Notes: generated by a model from the sequence alone, not told the origin. Positions 1 to 5,978 are shown, counted from the first letter of the stretch. The stretch is DNA of 7,255 nucleotides from Pseudomonadota bacterium (GCA_023410975.1 JAEYPG010000017.1:1-7255); one strand, 5' to 3'. A program made the numbers and translations.

Positions 1-1569
1 GCGCGTAGGCGCCGCCGCCTTGGCGTTGCGGGCGACGGCGGCGGGCTTGGCGGCCGGCTCGGGCTCGGGCGCCGCCGAGGCCATCGCCACCTGCGCCGCG
101 CGCTCCGGCAGGTACATCACGACGCTGGCGCCCGGTGCGAAGCGGCCCTTGGCGGACACCTTGTTCCAGGCAGCAAGCTGCGCCACGGTGGTATGCGTGC
201 GGCGCGCCACGGCGGCCACGGTTTCGCCCTTGCGGCCGGCCTTGACCACCACGCGCTGCAGCGGCGGCACGTCCGGCGCCAGCGCGATGGAGGCGTTCTG
301 CGCGATGTGGTCGGCCACGTCGTGGGAGCGGTCCTCGGTGCGCGGCACGATCAGCGTGGAGCCCGCCTTCACCAGCATGCGCAGCGGGATGCGGTTGGCC
401 TCGCGCAGCTCGGCCTCGGAGATGTCGAGCTCCTTGGCCACGTCGGCCGGGCGCATGGTGCGCGGCGCGACCCAGGCGGTCCAGCTCGCGAGCTGGCCGC
501 GGTGGCGCGAGAGGTTGTTCAGGAAGATGCTGGCGTTGTCATAGGGCAGCAGCACCTGCGGCGTGCCCGCGGCCAGGATCACGGGCTGGTTCATCTGCGG
601 GTTGAGCGCCTTGAACTCTTCCAGCGTCAGCCCGGCCAGGCGCGCCGCCAGCGCCACGTCGATGTCGCGCTGGATGGGCACGCCCAGGAAGTAGGGGTGG
701 TTCTCCAGCGGCGGCAGCGACAGCGCGAAGGCGTCCGGGCGCATCACGATGTTCTTCACCGCCTGCAGCTTCGGCACGTAGTAGCGCGTCTCGTCGGGCA
801 TGCGCAGGTTCTCGTAGTCCGTCGGCAGCCCGGCCTTGGCGTTGCGCGCCACGGCGCGCTGCACGTTGCCCTCGCCCCAGTTGTAGGCCGCCAGCGCCAG
901 GTGCCAGTCGTTGAACATGCCGTACAGCCGCGTGAGGTAGTCCAGCGCGGCGCGGGTGGAGGCCAGCACGTCGCGGCGGTCGTCGCGGAAGATGTTCTGG
1001 CGCAGCTCGAAGTCGCGGCCCGTGGCAGGCATGAACTGCCACATGCCCGAGGCCTTGGCCGTGGACATGGCCTGCGGGTTGAAGGCGCTCTCGATGAAGG
1101 GCAGCAGGGCCAGCTCGGTGGGCAGGCCGCGGCGCTGCACCTCCTCGACGATGTGATAGAGGTAGCGCCCGCCGCGCTCGGTCATGCGCTGCACGTAGTC
1201 CGGCCGGGAGGAGTACCACTGCTCGGCGCGGCGCACGTGGTCGTTGTCCAGGTCCGGCACCGTGAAGCCCGAGCGCACGCGCGACCACAGGTCGATGCGT
1301 GCGCTGTTGGCGTTGAGGTCCACCGACTCCTCGGGGCGCAGCGGGTCCACCGGCGCGGCCACCGGTGCCGGGGCGGTTTCGGTCGGCAGCGGCATGACGA
1401 CGACGTCGGGCGCCACGGCCGGCGTCACCGGCGGGGCGGCGGCCACGTCCTCGGGCGTCACGGGTCCGCCGGGCATGGGCGCCGTAGCGCAGGCGCTCAG
1501 CGCCGCGGCAGCGGCCAGGGACAGCAGGGTGCGCCAGCACGGCGGCAGCGAAGTCGGCAGTTTTTTCAT
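1..1569 (-). CDS. mltD: Membrane-bound lytic murein transglycosylase D (LysM lipoprotein), 3' end outside window
   Basis: Lytic transglycosylase that cleaves the MurNAc-GlcNAc bond of peptidoglycan, forming 1,6-anhydroMurNAc, at the periplasmic face of the outer membrane. I translated the frame open from the ATG at 1569 to the window edge (523 codons, no stop). Residues 1-27 form a lipoprotein signal with lipobox L24-S-A-C27. A Pro/Ala/Val-rich linker follows to about residue 75. The SLT (family 1) domain spans about 140-260, with LPFIESAFNP (catalytic Glu160), GMWQFMPATG (175-184) and AYNWGEGNV (around Tyr229). Three LysM-like segments follow at about 302-343, 367-410 and 440-488; the last is the clearest (KGETVAAVARRTHTTVAQL). 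An Ala/Lys/Pro-rich tail runs off the window. E. coli MltD is about 450 residues, so this one is longer. The start codon overlaps the gloB stop as ATGA, with GGAAG 11 nt upstream inside gloB, so translational coupling is likely. Confidence 0.94.
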   Translation of the reverse strand, partial: MKKLPTSLPPCWRTLLSLAAAAALSACATAPMPGGPVTPEDVAAAPPVTPAVAPDVVVMPLPTETAPAPVAAPVDPLRPEESVDLNANSARIDLWSRVRSGFTVPDLDNDHVRRAEQWYSSRPDYVQRMTERGGRYLYHIVEEVQRRGLPTELALLPFIESAFNPQAMSTAKASGMWQFMPATGRDFELRQNIFRDDRRDVLASTRAALDYLTRLYGMFNDWHLALAAYNWGEGNVQRAVARNAKAGLPTDYENLRMPDETRYYVPKLQAVKNIVMRPDAFALSLPPLENHPYFLGVPIQRDIDVALAARLAGLTLEEFKALNPQMNQPVILAAGTPQVLLPYDNASIFLNNLSRHRGQLASWTAWVAPRTMRPADVAKELDISEAELREANRIPLRMLVKAGSTLIVPRTEDRSHDVADHIAQNASIALAPDVPPLQRVVVKAGRKGETVAAVARRTHTTVAQLAAWNKVSAKGRFAPGASVVMYLPERAAQVAMASAAPEPEPAAKPAAVARNAKAAAPTR

Positions 1570-2339
1570 TGGAATCCGTTCTTCCATTCGCGCAGCGTCG
1601 CCAGCACCTCGACGTCGCCGTGGGTCCCCGGCCGCTGCTGCTGCGCCGCACGGACGACGTCCGGCTGCGACAGGCGCAGGAAGGGGTTGATCCGCCGCTC
1701 CAGCGCAAGTGTGGAGGGCAGGGTAATGCCGCCGTGTGCACGTTCGGTCTCGCACCAGGCGCGGTGCTGCGCGATGGCGGGGTTGTGCGGCTCCACGGCG
1801 GCGGCAAAGCGGAGGTTGGACAGCGTGTACTCGTGGGCGCAGCACACGCGCGTGTCGTCCGGCAGCGCGGCAAGTGCCGCCAGCGACGCCTGCATCTGCG
1901 CCGGGCTGCCCTCGAACAGCCGGCCGCAGCCGGCGGAGAAGAGCGTGTCGCCGCAGAAAAGAATGGGCGCACCATGTGCGCCCTCGGGGAGAAAGTAGGC
2001 GACGTGGCCGGCGGTGTGGCCGGGCACGTCGATGACCTGGAACTCCAGGCCCAGCAGCAAGGCCTGGTCGCCGCCGTGCAGCGGCGTGAAGGGCTGCGGG
2101 ATGCGCTCGCGCGCCGGCCCGAACACCGGGCCGTCGAGCCGAGGCCGCAGCGCGTCCACGCCCCCGACGTGATCGCCGTGATGGTGGGTCACTAGAATGC
2201 CCGCGAGCTGCAGCCCCTGCGATTGCAGCGCGGCTTCCACCGGCGCCGCCTCGCCTGGGTCGACCACCAGCGCCCGCACACCGTCGTGCAGCAGCCAGAT
2301 GTAGTTGTCGGTGAAGGCGGGCAGGGCAAGCAAATGCAT
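1566..2339 (-). CDS. gloB: Hydroxyacylglutathione hydrolase (glyoxalase II)
   Basis: Cytosolic binuclear metal hydrolase of the metallo-beta-lactamase fold. It hydrolyses S-D-lactoylglutathione to D-lactate and glutathione, the second step of methylglyoxal detoxification. It has 257 residues, close to the usual 250-260. The metal-site signature THHHGDH is present (His52, His54, Asp56, His57), followed by GHTAGH (His108), CGDTLFSAGCGR (Asp131) and AHEYT (His169), so all expected ligands are there. The C-terminal HAGH domain ends in LREWKNGF, with Arg250 and Lys253 at the positions that contact glutathione in characterised enzymes. The start was chosen because MHLLALPAFTDNYIWLL aligns with the canonical N-terminus; the frame stays open 21 codons further to 2402, but those residues do not look like the family. 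The stop overlaps the mltD start by 4 nt, making a two-gene unit. Confidence 0.96.
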   Translation of the reverse strand: MHLLALPAFTDNYIWLLHDGVRALVVDPGEAAPVEAALQSQGLQLAGILVTHHHGDHVGGVDALRPRLDGPVFGPARERIPQPFTPLHGGDQALLLGLEFQVIDVPGHTAGHVAYFLPEGAHGAPILFCGDTLFSAGCGRLFEGSPAQMQASLAALAALPDDTRVCCAHEYTLSNLRFAAAVEPHNPAIAQHRAWCETERAHGGITLPSTLALERRINPFLRLSQPDVVRAAQQQRPGTHGDVEVLATLREWKNGFQ

Positions 2340-2348
2340 GGCGGGCGG

Positions 2349-2354
2349 ATTATA
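2349..2354 (-). promoter_or_regulatory. Candidate -10 box of the gloB-mltD promoter
   Basis: A perfect TATAAT on the minus strand lies 9 nt before the gloB ATG in an otherwise GC-rich gap. No good -35 is visible at 15-18 nt spacing; the nearest candidates are TTTTCA (2370-2375) and GTTTTC (2371-2376). If it works as a sigma-70 -10 element, transcription would begin about 2-4 nt before the start codon and give an almost leaderless mRNA. The match is exact but short, so function is inference. Confidence 0.45.
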
Positions 2355-2400
2355 GGAAGGCTCCCCAAGTGAAAACCCTGTGGCAACGCAGACGTTCGTC

Positions 2401-3222
2401 ATGGATGCCGAGCGTTTGAACCCGTTGGCATCGCGTGCGCAGTCACAGCACGAGGCCTTGCGGCGCTGGTTGGCGACGCCGCCCGGTCGCTACCTGCTGG
2501 CCTGGGAGCAGCAATGCATGGACCAGGCGGTGCCGGATCTGTTTGGTTTCCATGCCCTTCAATTGGGGTTGCCGGAGCTCGACGCGCTGCGCATGAACCG
2601 CATGCCGCACCGCTGGCGCGCCAGCGACGAGCCGCCGGATCTGGTCAGTGCCGGTACACGCGCGGCAGTGGTGACGCTGCATTGCGAATCCGACGCCTTG
2701 CCCTTCGCCAACGCCAGCCTGGACCTGGTGGTGCTCCCGCACGCGCTGGAGCTCGCCAGCGACCCGCACCGCACGCTGCGCGAGGTCGAGCGCGTGCTGG
2801 TGCCGGAGGGGCGGGTGGTGATCCTGGGCTTCAACCCGTTGAGCCTGTGGGGGCTGCGGCAGCGGGTGGGGCGGCTGCGGCGGCGGCTGGGCTCGCGCGC
2901 GCCGCTGTTCCTGCCGCAGGCGGGCGAGCCCATCGGCTACTGGCGGCTGCGCGACTGGCTGCGGCTGCTGAGTTTCGAGGTGGAGGCGGGGCGCTTCGGC
3001 TGCTTCGTGCCGCCGCTGTGGACGCACCGCTGGCTGCGGCGCTTCGCCTGGATGGAAGACCGCGGCGACCGCTGGTGGCCGGTATTCGGCGCCGTGTACC
3101 TGGTGGTGGCGGTCAAGCGCGTGCGCGGCATGCGGCTGGTGGGACTGGCCCGGCGCGAACGCATCAAGAGCACCGCGGCAACCGCCGTGGTCGCGAACAA
3201 GGAAGGACTGGAAGTTGAGTGA
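2401..3222 (+). CDS. YafS-like class I methyltransferase-fold protein
   Basis: A 273-residue cytosolic protein resembling the Methyltransf_11-type family that sits between gloB and rnhA; the E. coli neighbour is yafS, of unknown substrate. Recognisable parts are the post-motif I/II segment SDALPFANASLDLVVLPHAL (97-116), the LREVERVLVPEGRVVILGFN segment (126-145) typical of SAM methyltransferase motif III, and a Trp/Arg-rich C-terminal half (GYWRLRDWLRLLSFEVE). The classical acidic GxGxG SAM-binding loop expected before residue 90 is not evident: that region reads DLVSAGTRAAVVTLHCES. It may therefore bind SAM unusually or be inactive. The ATG at 2401 is preferred; an in-frame GTG at 2380 would add 7 residues, and neither has a clear Shine-Dalgarno. 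Its end overlaps the rnhA start by 8 nt, so the two are probably co-transcribed. The methyl acceptor cannot be predicted. Confidence 0.8.
   Translation: MDAERLNPLASRAQSQHEALRRWLATPPGRYLLAWEQQCMDQAVPDLFGFHALQLGLPELDALRMNRMPHRWRASDEPPDLVSAGTRAAVVTLHCESDALPFANASLDLVVLPHALELASDPHRTLREVERVLVPEGRVVILGFNPLSLWGLRQRVGRLRRRLGSRAPLFLPQAGEPIGYWRLRDWLRLLSFEVEAGRFGCFVPPLWTHRWLRRFAWMEDRGDRWWPVFGAVYLVVAVKRVRGMRLVGLARRERIKSTAATAVVANKEGLEVE
3201..3206 (+). promoter_or_regulatory. Shine-Dalgarno deciding the rnhA TTG start
   Basis: GGAAGG inside the end of the upstream gene is followed after 8 nt by TTG at 3215. This is the best ribosome binding site near the rnhA 5' end and supports TTG over later in-frame starts such as the GTG near 3275, which would leave almost nothing before the first beta strand. 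Confidence 0.6.
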
Positions 3223-3703
3223 AACGAGTGGGGCGGCCCTGGGCCGTGACGAGGCCGCGGCGGCGCCCGCCGGCGTGGTCGTCTACACGGACGGCGCCTG
3301 CAAGGGCAACCCGGGCCCCGGCGGCTGGGGCGCGTGGCTGCGCAGCGGCACGCACGAGAAGGAGCTGTGGGGCGGCGAGCGGCTGACGACCAACAACCGC
3401 ATGGAGCTCACGGCGGTGATCGAGGCGCTGGCCATCCTCAAGAAGCGCTGCCGCGTGGACGTGCACACCGACAGCGAGTACGTGCGCAACGGCATCACCA
3501 CCTGGATCCACGGCTGGAAGAAGCGCGGCTGGACCACGGCCGACAAGAAGCCGGTGAAGAACGTGGAGCTGTGGCAGCGCCTGGACGAGCTGGCGCAGCG
3601 CCACGACGTGCGCTGGCACTGGGTCAAGGGCCACTCCGGCGACCCGGGCAACGAGCGCGCAGACCAGCTCGCCAACAAAGGGACGGCGGAGGTGATGCGC
3701 TGA
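3215..3703 (+). CDS. rnhA: Ribonuclease HI
   Basis: Endonuclease that cleaves the RNA strand of RNA-DNA hybrids (R-loops, Okazaki primers, misincorporated stretches) in the cytoplasm, using two metal ions. The 162 residues carry the full catalytic set: Asp26 in VVVYTDGACKGNPGPGGWG, Glu64 in NNRMELTA, Asp86 in HTDSEYV, His140 in WVKGHSG and Asp150 in NERADQLAN. These equal E. coli D10, E48, D70, H124 and D134 with a constant offset of 16, so no indel separates the sites. The basic-protrusion region (WIHGWKKRGW, 97-106) is present. The start is TTG, backed by a well-spaced GGAAGG, and gives an Ala-rich extension of about 16 residues relative to E. coli. The first 8 nt overlap the methyltransferase-like gene, suggesting translational coupling. 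The dnaQ gene that adjoins rnhA in E. coli is not next to it here. Confidence 0.96.
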   Translation: MSETSGAALGRDEAAAAPAGVVVYTDGACKGNPGPGGWGAWLRSGTHEKELWGGERLTTNNRMELTAVIEALAILKKRCRVDVHTDSEYVRNGITTWIHGWKKRGWTTADKKPVKNVELWQRLDELAQRHDVRWHWVKGHSGDPGNERADQLANKGTAEVMR

Positions 3704-3749
3704 CCAGACCGCGGCGGCAAGGTGCTCCGCAGGGCAGAGCCCGCATGCG

Positions 3750-3764
3750 CCGGCCGCTAGCCGG
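3750..3764. repeat. Small hairpin between convergent rnhA and hydrolase genes
   Basis: CCGGC, a 5-nt loop, then GCCGG, ending directly at the stop codon of the minus-strand hydrolase. The 61-bp gap between the convergent stops holds no T-run, so this is at best a weak terminator, and in such GC-rich DNA it could be chance. Confidence 0.25.
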
Positions 3765-4823
3765 TCACCGCTGCGGCAGCAGGTGCTGCGCAAAGAAGTC
3801 CGCAATGCCCCGGTGAACCGCGGGAACCGCCGCGGTGCGGTCGAAACCCGGGGGATCGCTCAACAAGACATGCGCCACGCTGCCCGGTGCCAGCGGCGGC
3901 ATGGGCGACAGCATGGCGCCATGCCCGCCTTCGGGCAGCCGCATGAGAATTTCGCAGCGGGGCTCGCAATGCTTCGCGACGGCCTCTGCGTGGAATTTAG
4001 GCACCTGGCTGAGATCCTTGTCCGCAAGGATCAGTCCCAGCGGGATTTTCGGCTCGGCCAGTGATTCCAGGTCGAAATCCGCAGCGAAAGGCACCATGGC
4101 GACGGCGGCCTGGATACGCGGGTCGGTGTAGCGCCGCGGAGTTTCGTCCGAAAAGCGCCACGCGATGATTCGCCGTACCAGCCAGAGCTTGATGCCATCG
4201 AATCCATCGTTGCGAAGCAAAGTAGTGAAACCGGCGCAGGACGAGAAATCCTCCCGGAGGTGTTCTTCGCAATGGGCCTTGAACCGGGCCGGGGACCACA
4301 CTCCGCCGGCCAACGACAGTGCCGTGTGTCCGCCCGCCGAGCCGCCAAATATGCCTACCCTGTCCGTGGAGACGAGGTTGAACAGCGGCGGGTAGGACGC
4401 CACCGCGTCGATGGCACGGCTGACTTCCAGCGGTCGTTTCGCCCAGCTTTCCGGGCCCGGGCTTGAGGCATCCACGCCGTTGTCGCCCTGGTGCTGGGGA
4501 AAAGCCACGACGAAGCCTCGGCGCACCAGGACCCGAGTCAGATCCATGTGCACCCAGGGCGATCCGCCAGAGCCGTGCGAAATCACGACCAACCGGCTGT
4601 TGCCGAATGAAGGTGGTGCTTCGGCCGCCCAGGAAAATTCGAAGGACCCCTGCCGCACGGGCGCTTCTGCTGCCAGCGTCGGATAGAAAACGGAAATTTT
4701 TCCGCCGTCTACCTGGGGCAGCTGGGTAAAGCCCAGGTTGCCATATTGTGCATTCGCGCTCCCAACCATGAAACCGGTGAGCGCCAGGAAGGCCTGAAGC
4801 AGGTAATGCTTGAATTTCCGCAT
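3765..4823 (-). CDS. Secreted alpha/beta-hydrolase (dienelactone hydrolase / PAF-acetylhydrolase-like)
   Basis: Predicted exported serine hydrolase of 352 residues; the substrate is unknown, probably an ester or lipid. The N-terminus MRKFKHYLLQAFLALTGFMV is a Sec signal, with likely cleavage after SANA (A25/Q26). The mature protein shows an oxyanion-region HGSGGS (83-88), the nucleophile elbow GIFGGSAGGH (Ser162), an acid candidate in LILADKDLS (Asp268 or Asp270) and the catalytic His301 in PEGGHGAML. This layout matches 'predicted dienelactone hydrolase' and PAF-acetylhydrolase-like proteins. Four cysteines (185, 196, 286, 290) could form disulfides in the periplasm. The ATG at 4823 was chosen because it opens the signal peptide directly; an in-frame ATG at 4865 adds 14 residues (MAASIALARLPHHS) but would lie at a predicted transcription start. 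It is divergent from the crystallin-like gene and convergent with rnhA. Codon use looks less GC-biased than in rnhA. Confidence 0.85.
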   Translation of the reverse strand: MRKFKHYLLQAFLALTGFMVGSANAQYGNLGFTQLPQVDGGKISVFYPTLAAEAPVRQGSFEFSWAAEAPPSFGNSRLVVISHGSGGSPWVHMDLTRVLVRRGFVVAFPQHQGDNGVDASSPGPESWAKRPLEVSRAIDAVASYPPLFNLVSTDRVGIFGGSAGGHTALSLAGGVWSPARFKAHCEEHLREDFSSCAGFTTLLRNDGFDGIKLWLVRRIIAWRFSDETPRRYTDPRIQAAVAMVPFAADFDLESLAEPKIPLGLILADKDLSQVPKFHAEAVAKHCEPRCEILMRLPEGGHGAMLSPMPPLAPGSVAHVLLSDPPGFDRTAAVPAVHRGIADFFAQHLLPQR

Positions 4824-4872
4824 GGAGTGGTGGGGTAATCGTGCCAGCGCGATGCTGGCAGCCATTGGGGGG

Positions 4873-4878
4873 ATTCTA
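4873..4878 (-). promoter_or_regulatory. Candidate -10 box upstream of the hydrolase
   Basis: TAGAAT on the minus strand (5 of 6 matches to TATAAT). The -35 region at 17 nt spacing reads GGTGGC, a poor match. Transcription would begin near 4866, leaving a leader of about 43 nt before the preferred ATG at 4823. The site is short and unsupported by a -35, so it is only a candidate. Confidence 0.3.
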
Positions 4879-4896
4879 GCTCCCCTCCAACTTGCG

Positions 4897-4913
4897 CCAC
4901 CCTTTGGGGGTGG
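4897..4913. repeat. Hairpin CCACCC-5 nt-GGGTGG in the divergent region
   Basis: A perfect 6-bp inverted repeat with loop TTTGG, about 20 bp beyond the candidate hydrolase -10 box. Its place between two divergent genes would suit an operator, but no matching regulator gene is in the window, and a 6-bp arm can arise by chance. Confidence 0.3.
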
Positions 4914-5099
4914 AAGCCTGGAATCTGCCGCCTACACTGCCTTCATTCCGCGATATTCATGCGGGGTGCAGCATGAAAACAGGTCACCCGTCCCAAGGCT
5001 CCGTTTCAGGACTCATGGCCGGACAAGTAATTTTCAGGCTGGCAATTCAAAAACTCCAGGGAACAGTGCTTTCAACCGCAGTTTTCAACTACTCGCTTT

Positions 5100-5103
5100 G
5101 GAG
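5100..5103 (+). promoter_or_regulatory. Shine-Dalgarno of the crystallin-like gene
   Basis: GGAG sits 6 nt before the ATG at 5110. It decides the start: the open frame extends upstream to 4810, but only the start at 5110 has both a ribosome binding site and an immediately following signal peptide. Confidence 0.65.
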
Positions 5104-5109
5104 CTGGAA

Positions 5110-5724
5110 ATGAATCGCCAATTCTCTTTCTTCCGTGTGGCCGCCACCGTGGGCTTGGCCGTGCTGGGCACTTCGGCGGCGCTGGCGCAATCCGACGCCA
5201 AGGCCGAGGCGGGCAGCCTGGCGCCGGAAAGCAGCGCCGCGACCGCCGCCGGCAAGCAGCATTGCATTGCCGAGCTGGCGCCGGTGGCCGAGGGCGCGAA
5301 GGCCTCGGCAATGGGCAAGGTCAGCTGCCACGCAACCTTCGCCGCCGCCATGGCTGCCGCGACCGACAACACCGTCGCGCTGGCCGCCGACGCCACGCCG
5401 GAGGCGGTCGGTGAATCACAGCTCGCTGCGGCCGCGACGCGGGTGATCGGCATCGATTACGACAGCACGTACTACCGCGGCGCCAGCTTCACCTGGTACG
5501 CGCGCAATATCTACGGCTGTTATGGCGGACGTTCCTACGTCGCCAACATGCCGGGCCAATTCAACAACCGCCTGACTTCCACCCGCGGTTTCAGCGGCTG
5601 CAGCCGCAACACGAGCTACGACGGCTATTACCAGACCGGCGACTGGGTGCGCTGCTTCCCGAACTGCTATTACGTGGGCGGCTTCATGACCAACCGGGCC
5701 TCGTCGAAAAAATGGTCCTGGTAA
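5110..5724 (+). CDS. Small secreted six-cysteine protein, beta-gamma-crystallin / inhibitor I36-like
   Basis: A 204-residue exported protein of unknown function. Residues 1-26 form a Sec signal peptide with an ALA cleavage site before Gln27. The mature N-terminal third is Ala-rich with Cys52 and Cys73. The C-terminal half (about 112-204) is rich in Tyr, Gly, Asn and Trp with Cys137, 164, 182 and 186, and contains two similar units. Unit one has YDSTYYRGASFTW (117-129) and, later, FNNRLTSTR (151-159). Unit two has YDGYYQTGD (170-178) and MTNRASSKKW (193-202). A Y-D-x-x-Y-x-x-G start followed by an N-(D/R)-x-x-S-S-x-(R/K) end is how Greek-key crystallin-like and peptidase-inhibitor-I36-like domains look, so a two-motif beta-sandwich held by disulfides is a reasonable guess. 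Binding to a protease, Ca2+ or cell wall cannot be decided from sequence. The gene is divergent from the hydrolase. The family assignment is from pattern memory only. Confidence 0.8.
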   Translation: MNRQFSFFRVAATVGLAVLGTSAALAQSDAKAEAGSLAPESSAATAAGKQHCIAELAPVAEGAKASAMGKVSCHATFAAAMAAATDNTVALAADATPEAVGESQLAAAATRVIGIDYDSTYYRGASFTWYARNIYGCYGGRSYVANMPGQFNNRLTSTRGFSGCSRNTSYDGYYQTGDWVRCFPNCYYVGGFMTNRASSKKWSW

Positions 5725-5796
5725 GCGGCGCCTTGAGACTCGTGTGCCTATCGTGTCATGCCTAATATGGGTCTCCTGTGGTTCCCAACCCGTATT

Positions 5797-5828
5797 CCGT
5801 TCGTCCTGAGGTATCTAAGGATGAACGG
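5797..5828. repeat. REP-like palindrome, copy 1
   Basis: CCGTTCGTCCT (5797-5807) pairs with AGGATGAACGG (5818-5828) with one mismatch, around a 10-nt loop GAGGTATCTA. It belongs with the dispersed CGTTCGTCCTGAG...GAAGGA.GAACG palindromes that I recall as common between genes of high-GC proteobacteria. Its core CCTGAGGTATCTAAGG recurs at 5894-5909. It lies 72 bp after the stop of the crystallin-like gene and may stabilise the mRNA 3' end or end transcription. Confidence 0.75.
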
Positions 5829-5833
5829 CCCCG

Positions 5834-5853
5834 GCTGCGCGGCAGGCCGCAGC
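5834..5853. repeat. Hairpin between the two REP-like copies
   Basis: GCTGCG (5834-5839) and CGCAGC (5848-5853) form a perfect 6-bp stem with an 8-nt loop. It fills the spacer between the two related palindromes and may be part of a composite BIME-like element. Confidence 0.45.
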
Positions 5854-5858
5854 GCTCT

Positions 5859-5920
5859 TTCGTACTTCGATGCGCCTGCAGGGCGCACCCTGCCCTGAGG
5901 TATCGAAGGGTCAGTACGAA
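5859..5920. repeat. REP-like palindrome, copy 2, with internal hairpin
   Basis: TTCGTACTTCGAT (5859-5871) is the inverted counterpart of ATCGAAGGGTCAGTACGAA (5902-5920), apart from an extra 6 nt in the right arm. Inside, GCAGGG (5878-5883) and CCCTGC (5888-5893) form a second perfect stem with loop CGCA. The right half carries CCTGAGGTATCGAAGG (5894-5909), matching 15 of 16 bases of copy 1 at a distance of 89 bp. It is a second, diverged member of the same repeat family. Confidence 0.7.
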
Positions 5921-5978
5921 CGGGCCTTCAGTGTTCGAAAACTAAAAGTGTGATGCGTATAGCCGGATGCACTTGACG

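Larger units (their letters stand above)
4824..5109. other. Divergent intergenic region between two secreted-protein genes
   Basis: This gap should hold the promoters of the hydrolase (leftwards) and the crystallin-like gene (rightwards). It is visibly richer in A/T than the flanking genes. It contains a TAGAAT near the hydrolase, a CCACCC/GGGTGG hairpin (4897-4913), and two TTTCAAC words 13 nt apart (5070-5076, 5083-5089) just before the rightward ribosome binding site. I found no convincing sigma-70 promoter facing right. No further gene is supported here, although the frame of the rightward gene stays open back to 4810. Confidence 0.5.

Noticed and set aside
539..1975. Minus-strand open frame of 478 codons
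   Set aside because: It is another frame of the same strand through gloB and mltD, Arg/Ala-rich and without motifs; the real genes are in the other two frames.
193..1998. Long plus-strand open frame (601 codons), His/Arg-rich
   Set aside because: It lies antisense to mltD and gloB, which have full family motifs. The composition (His, Arg, Val, Gly) is typical of a shadow frame in GC-rich DNA, and no domain is recognisable.
2514..3218. Second plus-strand frame inside the methyltransferase-like gene
   Set aside because: It is an Ala/Gly/Arg-rich shadow with no family features, while the other frame has methyltransferase-like motifs.
3704..3764. Terminator between convergent rnhA and hydrolase genes
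   Set aside because: The only hairpin has a 5-bp stem with no T-run on either strand, so it is recorded as a weak repeat rather than a terminator.
5060..5088. ECF-sigma-like promoter (GGAAC followed by TTCAA)
   Set aside because: Only the GGAAC part resembles an RpoE -35 box; the -10 part and spacing do not fit well enough, and no sigma or anti-sigma gene is nearby.
4810..5109. Upstream extension of the crystallin-like gene in the same open frame
   Set aside because: The added 100 residues overlap the divergent hydrolase start, have no ribosome binding site and would bury the signal peptide that begins at 5110.
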